21,174 nucleotides of DNA from CAZEFK01 sp964511405 (GTDB lineage: Bacteria; Pseudomonadota; Alphaproteobacteria; Elsterales; Elsteraceae), in contig CAZEFK010000131.1 of NCBI GenBank assembly GCA_964511405.1, forward strand, positions 1 to 21,174, in the 5' to 3' direction. The position numbers and the translations under genes are program-made. The notes under the pieces were generated by a model. That model saw only the letters and a program-made list of their open reading frames with translations, had not been told where the DNA came from and did no database searches. Of the stretch, positions 9,846 to 17,240 are shown piece after piece. Every line of letters begins with the position of its first letter. Position 1 is the stretch's first letter.

Positions 9846-12800
9846 ATGGCAGACGCTACCGGCAGTGGGATCACGGACGGAACGACGAGCCCTGCCGACG
9901 ACGGCGGGCAAGGACAAGGTTCTGGGGCGTCAACAAGTTCTAATTATTCGGTGGATGTTAATTCCGGAAATCTGGCACCCGAAATAACCGGCCGATATTC
10001 TTCGGGAGGCTTTTCTATCGATTTTAATTTCTCCGGGCCAGACCTCACAACGGGCCCATCACTCGGGTCGTCTTTAGGCCTTCCACCGGACCCTCCGGAG
10101 AAAAGAGCCTATATAACGGATTTTGAATCGTTGAAATATAATGTGGGTCCGTATCAAGTCAATTTTAATGCAACTGTATTTGACATCGTTGGTGTCATCG
10201 CGACAGCAACGACGTTCGCGATCGCACCTGAATTTGCCAGTTTAAGAAGCCTTTTGGGTTGGGCTCTACAGGCACCTGGGGCGTTCGCCGGCGGTGTCCC
10301 GAGTCAGCGGTCCCAATTCTCGATCGGCAGCGCGGTAGGCGGCGCACTGGGCGGTGTATTCGGCGGTCTGGGAGGTAGCTTGGCGCTTTCGGAGCTTGGA
10401 CCCGGTGGGGTGTTTGCCGGTGGGGCCGCTGGAAGTTATGTAGGCTCGAAAGTTGGTTCTACTGCCGGCCAAGCAACGCAAGATGCGATTGAAGCAGCCG
10501 CGGAGGCGGTCGAACACGCAGTCGTCGATCAGGTGAATCGAGACATTCAAAATGAAATAAATAGAGAAATAAATTCTATCGATTCCGCCCGAGGCGCGGC
10601 CGCCATGTCTGCAATGGGTTACCGTTTTCCGATTGTACTCGACTTATCCGGCAAGGGCCTTGATTTATCGCAGGGCGGCACAGTCGATTTCGATTCGATG
10701 AATAATGGCAATTTATACAAAACATCGTGGATACCGAGTACCGCAGGACTTCTTGTCAGAGATCTAAATCACGACGGGAAAATTACGAATATTAATGAGA
10801 TCTCTTTTAATCAATTCACGCCAAACGGTGTTGGCACCGATCTCGACGGCCTGAAGGTTGGATTTGACAGTGATGGCGATGGCATTATCGACAAAGATGA
10901 TAAAGGATGGAAAACTCTGAAAATATGGCAAGACTCCAATCATGATGGGATAGTCGATCCCGGCGAACTGAAATCCCTAGACGATATGAACATACAAAGC
11001 ATTGAAGTAAAACAAGACCCGATGATTATTTCCACCACCGACGGAAATGGAGACTCTGGTAATATTTCTGGAAGCATTCTGCGTATCACGGGCTTTACCC
11101 GGACAGACGGCACACACGGAGAAGCAAGCGACGTAGCTCTCGGCTTTGATCCAACTCCCGTCGGCACAGATACTGTCGGCCCGATCGATTCTGGCACCCT
11201 TGGTTCAGAAGACATCTTTGGATTAGCCGGAACAACGTCCGTAGATCTTGCCGGTGGAATCGGAAACGATACGATCGTTGGAAATGATGGAAATGACACC
11301 TTATCGGGTGGCATTGGGGACGATTTGATCATCGCTGGCGGCGGCAACAATATCATATATGGTGGAGAAGGCAATGATTCGTTGTATGGAGGAGCAGGGA
11401 ACGACACGATATATGCTGGATACGGTAACAGTATACTTGTAGCTGGACCCGGAGTTGATCAGCTATTCGCCGGGTCTGGCGCAGATACTTTGCAAGCAGG
11501 TGCCGCTGTTAACGCAACGTTAACTGGTGGGGTTGGTTCCTCATTGCTTCAAGGGGGCAGCGGGAACGACAGTCTCGTTGCCGGCAGCGGCGCGAATACC
11601 CTCGAAGGCGGCAACTCCGGCGGCAATCATACGCTGATCGGCGGATCGGGTGCCAATCTCCTCCAGGGCGGCAACGGTAACGATTCCCTTCAGGCCGGCA
11701 GCGGCAACAACACGCTGCAGGGCGGCTCGGGCCATCAAACCCTGGTCGGCGGCGCCGGCCATGACCTGCTGCAGGCCGGCAGCGGCGATACCACGCTGTA
11801 CGGCGGCATCGCCGGCGGCAGCCACACGCTGAAGGGCGGCTCGGGAACCGACCTGCTGCGGGGTGGCAACGGCAATGATAGCCTGCAGGCCGGCATCGGC
11901 AATGCCACGCTGATCGGCGGCTGGGGCCACCAGACCCTGACCGGCGGCGCCGGCAACGAGCTGCTGACAGCCGGCAGCGGCCCGACCACGCTGCAGGGCG
12001 GCATCGCCGGCGGCAACCACACGCTGGTCGGGGGCAGCGGCGCCGACCTGCTGCAGGCCGGCAACGGCAACGACATCCTGGAGGCGGGCAGCGGCAACGC
12101 CACGCTGCAGGGCGGCTGGGGCAGCGGCATCCTGATCGGCGGCAGCGGCAACGCGCTGCTCCAGGCCGGCAGCGGCCCGACCACCCTGCTGGGCGGCAAC
12201 AGCGGCGGCAACCACACGCTGGTCGGCGGCAGCGGCACCGACCTGCTGCAGGGCGGCACCGGCAACGACCGGCTGGTCGCGGGCAGCGGCCACGACACGC
12301 TGGTCGCGGGCAGCGGCAATGACACCCTGATCGGCGCGCCGGGCGCCGACCTGCTGCAGGGCGGCAGCGGTGCGGCTTACTTGGTCGGCGCCGCCGGCGA
12401 CACCCTGGTCGGCGGCAGCGGCCGCACCACGATGGATGGCGGCTTCGCGGCCGATACCATGGTCGGCGGCGCCGGGCCCGACCTGTTCCTGCTGCGCAAC
12501 CGCGACCAGGTGGTGCAGGGCGCCACCGGCCAGGACACCGTGCTGGCCAGCACGGCGCTGGCGCAGGCCGTGCCGGGCGCCGGCGACGAGCTGTTCGTGG
12601 GCAGCAAGCGGGCGGTCGACGGTTTTGACGAGCAATACTACCTGGCGCACAACCCGGATGTCGCGGCGGCCGTGGCCTCGGGCCAGATCGCCTCGGGCTT
12701 CCAGCACTACCTGCTGTATGGCGCGCGCGAGGGCCGCTCGCCGACGCCCGACTTCGACGCGTCCTACTACCTGGCGCAGAATCCCGACGTCGCCGCCGCC

Positions 12801-14936
12801 ATGGCCGCCAATCCGGGCTTCAACCCGCTGCTGCACTTCGTGACCACCGGCCAGCGCGAGGAGCGCGACCCCAACCCGTGGTTCAACACGGCTTATTACC
12901 TGGCGATGAACCCGGACGTGGCGGCGGCCGTAGCGGCCGGCCAGACCACCGCCTGGACGCATTACGAAACCTATGGCCGTGCCGAGGGCCGGCAGCCCTC
13001 GGCCGAGTTCTTCCAGGCCTCGGCGGCGGCGACCGCGGTGGTCCAGGGCTCGGGCGCCCAGGACACGCTGGAGGGCGGCGGCGGCCACGACACCCTGGTC
13101 GGCGGCGCGGGTGCCAACACCTACCGCTACCGCACCGGCGACGGCGCGGTCACCATCGACGCCGCCGGCAGCGGCAACGTGCTGGACCTGGTCGACGTCG
13201 ACCCGGGCCAGGTCTCGGCCACGCGCGTCAACGGCCAGATCGTGCTGACCCTGCAGGGCGGCGGCACCATCGCGATCAATGGCGCCCTGGACCGGGTGGT
13301 GTTCGCCGACGGCACGGTGCTGAGCAACGCGCAGCTCGCCACCCTGGCCGACACCCAGCCGCCGCCGCCGCCCAGCTTCGCGGCCGGCCTGGCGGCGCAG
13401 CTGCTGATCGAGATCGAGCAGCTGTCGGCCGCGCTCGCCCAGGCCAAGGCCAGTGCCCAGGACGGCCTGGCCGCGCAGTTGGCGGCCGAGCTGGCGGCCG
13501 CGCAGGCGGCCGCCGATGCCGCACAGGCGGCGGCGAACTTCAACCCTGAGCAGGACTACCTCAACCGCTATCCCGACGTTGCCGCGGCGGTCGCCGTCCA
13601 CCAGGACGGCCTCCAGAACGGCTTGCAACATTACATGCTGTTCCGCAGCACCGAGCCGTGGCGCACCTACGACCTGTCGCTGGAGAATGCCTATCTGGCG
13701 GCCAACCCCGACGTCGCCGCCGCGGTCGCCATCCACCAGGACGGCCTCCAGAACGGCCTGCACTATTACCAGCTGTTCCACCGCGGGGCCTACTTCCCCA
13801 ACGGCGACCCGCTGCTGGTCGACCAGGCGGGCGACGGGCTGGAGCTGCTGCCGCTGCAGCTGTCCTTGGCCGAGTTCGACCTGACCGGCGCCGGCACGCC
13901 GGAGCCGACCAGCTGGGTCGGCCCCGACACCGGCATGGTGACCTACGACCCGTCGGGCGCGCCGGTCACCGGCGTCAACCAGCTGCTGTCGGCGCAGAGC
14001 GTGCCCCAGGCCATGGCCAACTCGATGGGCGACCTGCCCGGCGCCGAGGCGGCGCTGCAGGCGCTGACCGGCGGCGGCGACCTGACGACGGACAGCGCCG
14101 CCTATGGCCAGCTCGGCCTGTACCAGGATCCCGCCGGCACCGCCGACGGCAGCGTGCAGTCGCTGGCCAGCGCCGGCATCACCGGCATCCAGGCGGCGAT
14201 GCTGCCGATCGAGGCGGTGATCAACGGCAGCCGGGTCGAGGCCGTGGGCCTGGCCACCCGCGCCGACGGCTCCCAGGCCCTGACCGCCGACGTCGAGCTG
14301 GGCGGCGCCACCGATCCCGTCGACGGCTTCACCCCCGACGAGGTCGTCAGCCAGCTGGTCGACCATTACGCCAGCACCGGCGACGCCATCGCCGAGGCCC
14401 AGCAGGCCGCCGACCTGGCGCAGGCGCTGGCGGCGCCGGCCGCCGCCGTGCCGCTCGACCTCTACGACCGCAGCAGCGCCGACTACCTGGCCGCCCAGCA
14501 GGCGGCCGCGGACCTGCAGCAGCAGGTGATCGACGGCATCGCCCGGGCGCAGGCGGCCGATGCCGCGGCGCAGCAGGCGGTCAACCAGGTGGCCGCGGAC
14601 ACCGCCAGCACCCAGCAGCGGCAACTGGAACGCCGCCATCAGCAGCGCCGCCGCCACCACCAGTGCCCCAGCGGCCGAGACCACCGCCGCCCTGGCGATC
14701 CAGGCCGAAGCGCGGTACCAGACGGGTTGTGCAGGCGGCAAACGACCGCTCGGGTTGCCGGCCTGGAGTCGGGCTGCCGCAGGCGCGCGCAAGACCGCCG
14801 GATGGATTCATCCTGTCCGGCGGTTCGCCTTGAGCCGGCGCGCCGCGGTGGGCGTCAACCGACTTATGCACAGCTTGGTGCGGTATGCAACCCCCGCTTT
14901 TCAGGCAAATACGGTTTTATTTTTGTGGACCTGTGA
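9846..14936 (+). CDS. Giant RTX protein 1, modular, with reading-frame change near the C-terminus
   Basis: The 1696-codon frame starts at ATG 9846 behind GGGAGAGAG. Regions by residue: 1-158 unique and AT-coded; 159-209 glycine-zipper-like hydrophobic (SAVGGALGGVFGGLGGSLAL); 262-388 calcium-binding module with DLNHDGKIT (306), DSDGDGIID (341) and DSNHDGIVD (363); about 470-890 RTX nonapeptides; 927-1054 three YYLAxNPDVAAA repeats; then a second short RTX patch; 1180-1230 Ala-rich coil; 1231-1320 two more NPDVAAA repeats; 1322-1448 a degenerate copy of the calcium module; 1515-1590 Ala/Gln coil. RTX proteins leave by T1SS without a signal peptide and fold on binding external calcium. From about codon 1590 the frame turns Arg/His-rich, while the neighbouring frame stays protein-like, indicating a frameshift near 14613-14620. 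Function of the N-terminal domain is unknown. Confidence 0.88.
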   Translation: MADATGSGITDGTTSPADDGGQGQGSGASTSSNYSVDVNSGNLAPEITGRYSSGGFSIDFNFSGPDLTTGPSLGSSLGLPPDPPEKRAYITDFESLKYNVGPYQVNFNATVFDIVGVIATATTFAIAPEFASLRSLLGWALQAPGAFAGGVPSQRSQFSIGSAVGGALGGVFGGLGGSLALSELGPGGVFAGGAAGSYVGSKVGSTAGQATQDAIEAAAEAVEHAVVDQVNRDIQNEINREINSIDSARGAAAMSAMGYRFPIVLDLSGKGLDLSQGGTVDFDSMNNGNLYKTSWIPSTAGLLVRDLNHDGKITNINEISFNQFTPNGVGTDLDGLKVGFDSDGDGIIDKDDKGWKTLKIWQDSNHDGIVDPGELKSLDDMNIQSIEVKQDPMIISTTDGNGDSGNISGSILRITGFTRTDGTHGEASDVALGFDPTPVGTDTVGPIDSGTLGSEDIFGLAGTTSVDLAGGIGNDTIVGNDGNDTLSGGIGDDLIIAGGGNNIIYGGEGNDSLYGGAGNDTIYAGYGNSILVAGPGVDQLFAGSGADTLQAGAAVNATLTGGVGSSLLQGGSGNDSLVAGSGANTLEGGNSGGNHTLIGGSGANLLQGGNGNDSLQAGSGNNTLQGGSGHQTLVGGAGHDLLQAGSGDTTLYGGIAGGSHTLKGGSGTDLLRGGNGNDSLQAGIGNATLIGGWGHQTLTGGAGNELLTAGSGPTTLQGGIAGGNHTLVGGSGADLLQAGNGNDILEAGSGNATLQGGWGSGILIGGSGNALLQAGSGPTTLLGGNSGGNHTLVGGSGTDLLQGGTGNDRLVAGSGHDTLVAGSGNDTLIGAPGADLLQGGSGAAYLVGAAGDTLVGGSGRTTMDGGFAADTMVGGAGPDLFLLRNRDQVVQGATGQDTVLASTALAQAVPGAGDELFVGSKRAVDGFDEQYYLAHNPDVAAAVASGQIASGFQHYLLYGAREGRSPTPDFDASYYLAQNPDVAAAMAANPGFNPLLHFVTTGQREERDPNPWFNTAYYLAMNPDVAAAVAAGQTTAWTHYETYGRAEGRQPSAEFFQASAAATAVVQGSGAQDTLEGGGGHDTLVGGAGANTYRYRTGDGAVTIDAAGSGNVLDLVDVDPGQVSATRVNGQIVLTLQGGGTIAINGALDRVVFADGTVLSNAQLATLADTQPPPPPSFAAGLAAQLLIEIEQLSAALAQAKASAQDGLAAQLAAELAAAQAAADAAQAAANFNPEQDYLNRYPDVAAAVAVHQDGLQNGLQHYMLFRSTEPWRTYDLSLENAYLAANPDVAAAVAIHQDGLQNGLHYYQLFHRGAYFPNGDPLLVDQAGDGLELLPLQLSLAEFDLTGAGTPEPTSWVGPDTGMVTYDPSGAPVTGVNQLLSAQSVPQAMANSMGDLPGAEAALQALTGGGDLTTDSAAYGQLGLYQDPAGTADGSVQSLASAGITGIQAAMLPIEAVINGSRVEAVGLATRADGSQALTADVELGGATDPVDGFTPDEVVSQLVDHYASTGDAIAEAQQAADLAQALAAPAAAVPLDLYDRSSADYLAAQQAAADLQQQVIDGIARAQAADAAAQQAVNQVAADTASTQQRQLERRHQQRRRHHQCPSGRDHRRPGDPGRSAVPDGLCRRQTTARVAGLESGCRRRAQDRRMDSSCPAVRLEPARRGGRQPTYAQLGAVCNPRFSGKYGFIFVDL
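11607..12386 (+). repeat. Four tandem 195-bp higher-order RTX units
   Basis: Within the RTX region, four consecutive 65-residue units begin at 11607, 11802, 11997 and 12192. Each consists of an 11-residue opener (GGNSGGNHTLI, GGIAGGSHTLK, GGIAGGNHTLV, GGNSGGNHTLV) followed by six RTX nonapeptides, many ending LLQ or LQAG. Openers alternate in an NS/IA/IA/NS order. The units are similar at DNA level, and the fourth diverges in its second half. The same unit type occurs at the right edge in RTX protein 2. Confidence 0.85.
12624..13005 (+). repeat. Three YYLAxNPDVAAAV repeats
   Basis: Three units of about 42 residues share YYLA-x-NPDVAAA, then HY/HF, then YG/TG, EGR or EER, and P. They start at DEQYYLAHNPDV, DASYYLAQNPDV and NTAYYLAMNPDV. 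This repeat type accompanies RTX repeats in many large alphaproteobacterial secreted proteins; its role is not established. Confidence 0.75.
13536..13806 (+). repeat. Two further, divergent NPDVAAAV repeats
   Basis: Two units (EQDYLNRYPDVAAAVAVHQD and ENAYLAANPDVAAAVAIHQD) both continue with GLQNGL and a HY/YY ... LF segment, and resemble each other more than the first cluster. They are separated from that cluster by an RTX patch and an Ala-rich coil. This indicates a second, independent tandem duplication. Confidence 0.7.
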
Positions 14937-15334
14937 CGGTTCGCACTACCCCCAGGGATCGGGCCGAGTCTAAGCTGCCCCGAGGTAGTGATTGCGGGGC
15001 ACGGCGGGGCGGTGGAGATGATTGGGGATTCAAATTGATAAAATGCGATCCAATCTGCGCTGTCACACGCGAGTCATTATTGACCGCAGGGGCCGCGAAG
15101 ACTGGCGTGGTTAACATAGGGTGAACCCGCGACTCGGCCTCTGCTGGCGTGGTTAATAATCGGTGAACGGAGTGGTGCTATGAAACGACCGAAGGCGGCG
15201 ATGGCGCACCACCGATGGGCCGACAGGACCGGCGCGCCCGCTGCCGATCGACACGCGCAGCGCCCGGCGCCTGCCCGAGACACGCCGCGGCTGCACCCCC
15301 ACCCTCTTGCAATCGAACACGGGACCCTTACGCC
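14937..15334. other. Intergenic region between the two RTX cassettes
   Basis: These 398 bases follow the end of RTX protein 1 and precede lipoprotein 2. The out-of-frame tail of RTX protein 1 would continue to 14973. From about 14880 to 15180 the DNA is AT-richer than the flanks. It holds the paired 25-bp direct repeats with CtrA-like boxes. Short open frames here look non-coding on both strands. Confidence 0.5.
15102..15168 (+). promoter_or_regulatory. Paired 25-bp direct repeats containing CtrA-like boxes
   Basis: CTGGCGTGGTTAA followed by five variable bases and GGTGAAC occurs at 15102-15126 and again at 15144-15168, 42 bases apart (four turns of the helix), with four mismatches in 25. 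Each contains TTAA-N7-TGAA, one mismatch from the CtrA consensus TTAA-N7-TTAA. They lie 167-234 bases before lipoprotein 2. Helical phasing and duplication suggest a cooperative regulator site. CtrA itself is an inference from the motif. Confidence 0.45.
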
Positions 15335-15838
15335 ATGACGATGAAGATGCTCACCCGCCTTGCCCCGGCCGCCCTGCTGGCCCTGGCCGCCTGCAGCTCC
15401 AGCGGGCAGCTCAAGGTGCTGGACCCGGCAGCGCAGATGGCGCCCTCCTATGACAGCGCCAAGCTGGTGCTGCAGGCCTCGGCCACCGATGCCGCTGCGG
15501 TCATCCCCGACATCCGCGGCGCCGTGGCCGGGCAGCTGTTCGCCAGCGGCCGGTTCCACCGGCTGGCGGCCGAAAGCGAGGCCAGCGATGTGGTGATCAC
15601 GGTCAAGATCAACGAGTACGCGCGGGTGGAGACGGTGGAGCGCGTGGTCGCCGGCGTGCTGGCCGGGCGCAACCGCGTCGGCGCCGAGGTGGTGGTGACC
15701 GACGGCCGCACCGGCGCGGTGCTGCGGCATTACCAGGCGCATGGCGAGTCCGCCTCGCACCCGATGAGCACCGAGGGCAGCTTCAGCGACGCGGTGCGGG
15801 AGTTCTCGAAGGAGGTGGCGGTGGGGCTGTCGGCGTGA
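15335..15838 (+). CDS. Lipoprotein, DUF4410-like, copy 2
   Basis: The 167-residue protein starts MTMKMLTRLAPAALLALAAC, with lipobox LAAC and lipidated Cys20; in-frame ATGs at 15341 and 15347 are alternative starts. It is a close paralogue of the 8239 lipoprotein along its whole length: DSAKLVLQ, GQLFASGRFHRLAA, VITVKINEYA, VETVERV, LAGRNR and the C-terminal SFSDAVREFSKEVAVGLS are shared, with mostly conservative changes elsewhere. It heads the second cassette. The two copies diverge strongly upstream of the start, apart from CtrA-like boxes at a similar distance. Function unknown; probably an outer-membrane lipoprotein. Confidence 0.88.
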   Translation: MTMKMLTRLAPAALLALAACSSSGQLKVLDPAAQMAPSYDSAKLVLQASATDAAAVIPDIRGAVAGQLFASGRFHRLAAESEASDVVITVKINEYARVETVERVVAGVLAGRNRVGAEVVVTDGRTGAVLRHYQAHGESASHPMSTEGSFSDAVREFSKEVAVGLSA

Positions 15839-15960
15839 GGGAGAGGGCGTGCGGCCGCGTCGGTGGGCGCTGCGGCCGGCGCGCCCGAGCGGCGACGCGA
15901 AGCAGGTGCTGGTGGCCAGCGATTGCAGCGACGACATGGGCACCGTGCAACCAGACCGCC

Positions 15961-16164
15961 ATGTTTGCCGGCGCGATGCTGCTGGGCCCCCTCGGCCAGG
16001 CGATCGGCGGCGCCACGGCCGACACGAACGAGGCGGAGAAGGCGCAGATCGCGCAGCTCTACCAGCGGCGGGATGTGTTGATCCGGCTGGCGGCGTTCAA
16101 GCGGTGCGGGGTGACGGGGGCGTCAGAGCGGCGGCGCCGTCGGCGGCCTTATGAGCACAGGTGA
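15961..16164 (+). pseudogene. Possible decayed small glycine-zipper-like protein
   Basis: From ATG 15961 the frame reads MFAGAMLLGPLGQAIGGATA, then an amphipathic helix (AEKAQIAQLYQRRDVLIRLA) and a Cys, which looks like true protein. The part upstream reads better in another frame (AKQVLVASDCSDDMGTV), and the last 15 residues are Arg-rich and non-coding in character. No ribosome site precedes the ATG. I read this as the middle of a small exported or membrane gene broken by frameshifts; it could also be chance. Confidence 0.28.
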
Positions 16165-16299
16165 AGGAGAGGCGGTGCGCCCGCCGTCTTCCTGGATCGA
16201 CGGCTCGGCCAAGACCTGTCGCGTGCCAAGGCCGAGGCCGAGGTTCTGTGATGTCGAGACTGCTATATGAGGATGCGTATGGTGTCCTCAGAACTCCCG

Positions 16300-16353
16300 A
16301 GCTTCAGCGACGCGGTGCGGGAGTTCTCGAAGGAGGTGGCGGCGGGGCTGTAG
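16300..16353 (+). pseudogene. Tail of a third lipoprotein copy
   Basis: Seventeen codons and a stop encode SFSDAVREFSKEVAAGL, matching the C-terminus of both lipoproteins. The first 43 bases are identical to 15779-15821 in lipoprotein 2. The rest of the gene is missing: the sequence to the left shows no lipoprotein similarity. This is a truncated duplicate left by recombination. Confidence 0.75.
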
Positions 16354-16412
16354 GCGTGATGTGACGGCCGGGGACGAGGGCTGACACCGATAGATGGAAC
16401 CGCCGCGATGAC
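16300..16412 (+). repeat. Lipoprotein 3' end plus downstream flank, duplicated copy B
   Basis: Beyond the remnant's stop, GACGGC, GGGGACGAGG and CGCCGCGATGAC align with the flank after lipoprotein 1 (8737-8790). The repeat ends just before the ribosome site of the 16424 gene, so it marks the edge between shared DNA and the AT-rich cargo. Confidence 0.65.
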
Positions 16413-16423
16413 CGGAGGCAAAG

Positions 16424-17221
16424 GTGAGATCGATTTTCGAACTGGCCCGAATTTTGCGAGTGCTGCCGGGATTGATCTGCCTACAGTGCAGTATTCATTT
16501 TGGATGTGCTCAAGCTCAATCGCCATCCCTAGAAGGTCATTCGCCACCATCGTATGACTTGAGTCGAACCATCAGGTACGTAATAGGGCCGACCAAGATT
16601 CTTGTTCCATTGAGATATCAGCCGTCTCAGATTTGGCGATATCTTCGAGACGAAGTGGTGGTAAATGCAAATAGTCCAGGTCCGAGTCTCATATTAAGCT
16701 GGCCGGATTTGCTGGACGCCTCTAGTAATTTGGTGCAGCGTTGTGAGCGTGCGCATGATTTGTGCTCAAATGTTATTGGGATTATTATTAGCCGGCCACA
16801 GGCGGTTCCGATCGAGCTTTCTGATGGTTGGTTGGGTGAAGTTACTTGTTGTACTACTAATGGACTTTCTTTATTGCGCAGGGTGTCAGGGTTTTCCGGA
16901 ATTGAATTTTATACTCAAAATTACGGTCCATCGAATAGACTAGATATAAAGATAAGCGTGAGCAAAAACATAGCTGTTTACGGCGCTTGCTTTGTGCTGG
17001 ATGGGTCGCATGTTCTATCAAAGATAAAATCACTGGAGCGTAGCGCGGATGTTTTGCATGGCGCATTTTGTAGATTACCGAATATACCGATTGGAAATGA
17101 GCTTTTTGCGTCCATAACGCTTGCCGGGTCGAATATTGGCGACTGGAAAAAGATAATTTCGTTCGTTACGGAAATAATCAGCGTAGTTAGGTCGCCAGAA
17201 TTGTCGCCGGAACACAACTAG
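16424..17221 (+). CDS. AT-rich exported Cys-containing protein, partner gene of RTX protein 2
   Basis: The 265-residue protein starts with GTG, five bases after a strong GGAGGC ribosome site. Residues 8-31 are hydrophobic and end in GCAQAQS, a plausible signal peptidase I site (a lipid attachment at C28 is less likely). The mature part has six cysteines (107, 114, 142, 143, 189, 216), suggesting disulfides in the periplasm. No family is recognised. It ends 19 bases before the start of the RTX metalloprotease-like gene, so the two are almost certainly co-transcribed. Periplasmic inhibitors next to T1SS proteases (Inh beside Erwinia Prt, AprI beside AprA) offer a parallel. This protein is about twice their size and shows no Inh signature, so the inhibitor role is inference. 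Confidence 0.78.
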   Translation: MRSIFELARILRVLPGLICLQCSIHFGCAQAQSPSLEGHSPPSYDLSRTIRYVIGPTKILVPLRYQPSQIWRYLRDEVVVNANSPGPSLILSWPDLLDASSNLVQRCERAHDLCSNVIGIIISRPQAVPIELSDGWLGEVTCCTTNGLSLLRRVSGFSGIEFYTQNYGPSNRLDIKISVSKNIAVYGACFVLDGSHVLSKIKSLERSADVLHGAFCRLPNIPIGNELFASITLAGSNIGDWKKIISFVTEIISVVRSPELSPEHN

Positions 17222-17240
17222 CACAAACAGGAGTCATGAA

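Larger units (their letters stand above)
15839..16423. other. Intergenic region holding gene remnants
   Basis: These 585 bases between lipoprotein 2 and the AT-rich exported gene contain a possibly decayed small gene (about 15961-16164) and the tail of a third lipoprotein copy with its flank (16300-16412). The mix of partial pieces suggests repeated recombination at this junction. Confidence 0.55.

Noticed and set aside
11607..12386. Regular 195-base repeats considered as CRISPR or satellite DNA
   Set aside because: The period is a multiple of three, the frame is open throughout and the units encode RTX nonapeptides; there are no short repeats with unique spacers.
11541..14792. Very long open frame (over 1000 codons) on the minus strand, antisense to RTX protein 1
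   Set aside because: GC-rich repetitive RTX DNA leaves the antisense frame free of stops. The residues are low-complexity Gly/Ala/Val/Arg/Gln, with no domain and no ribosome site.
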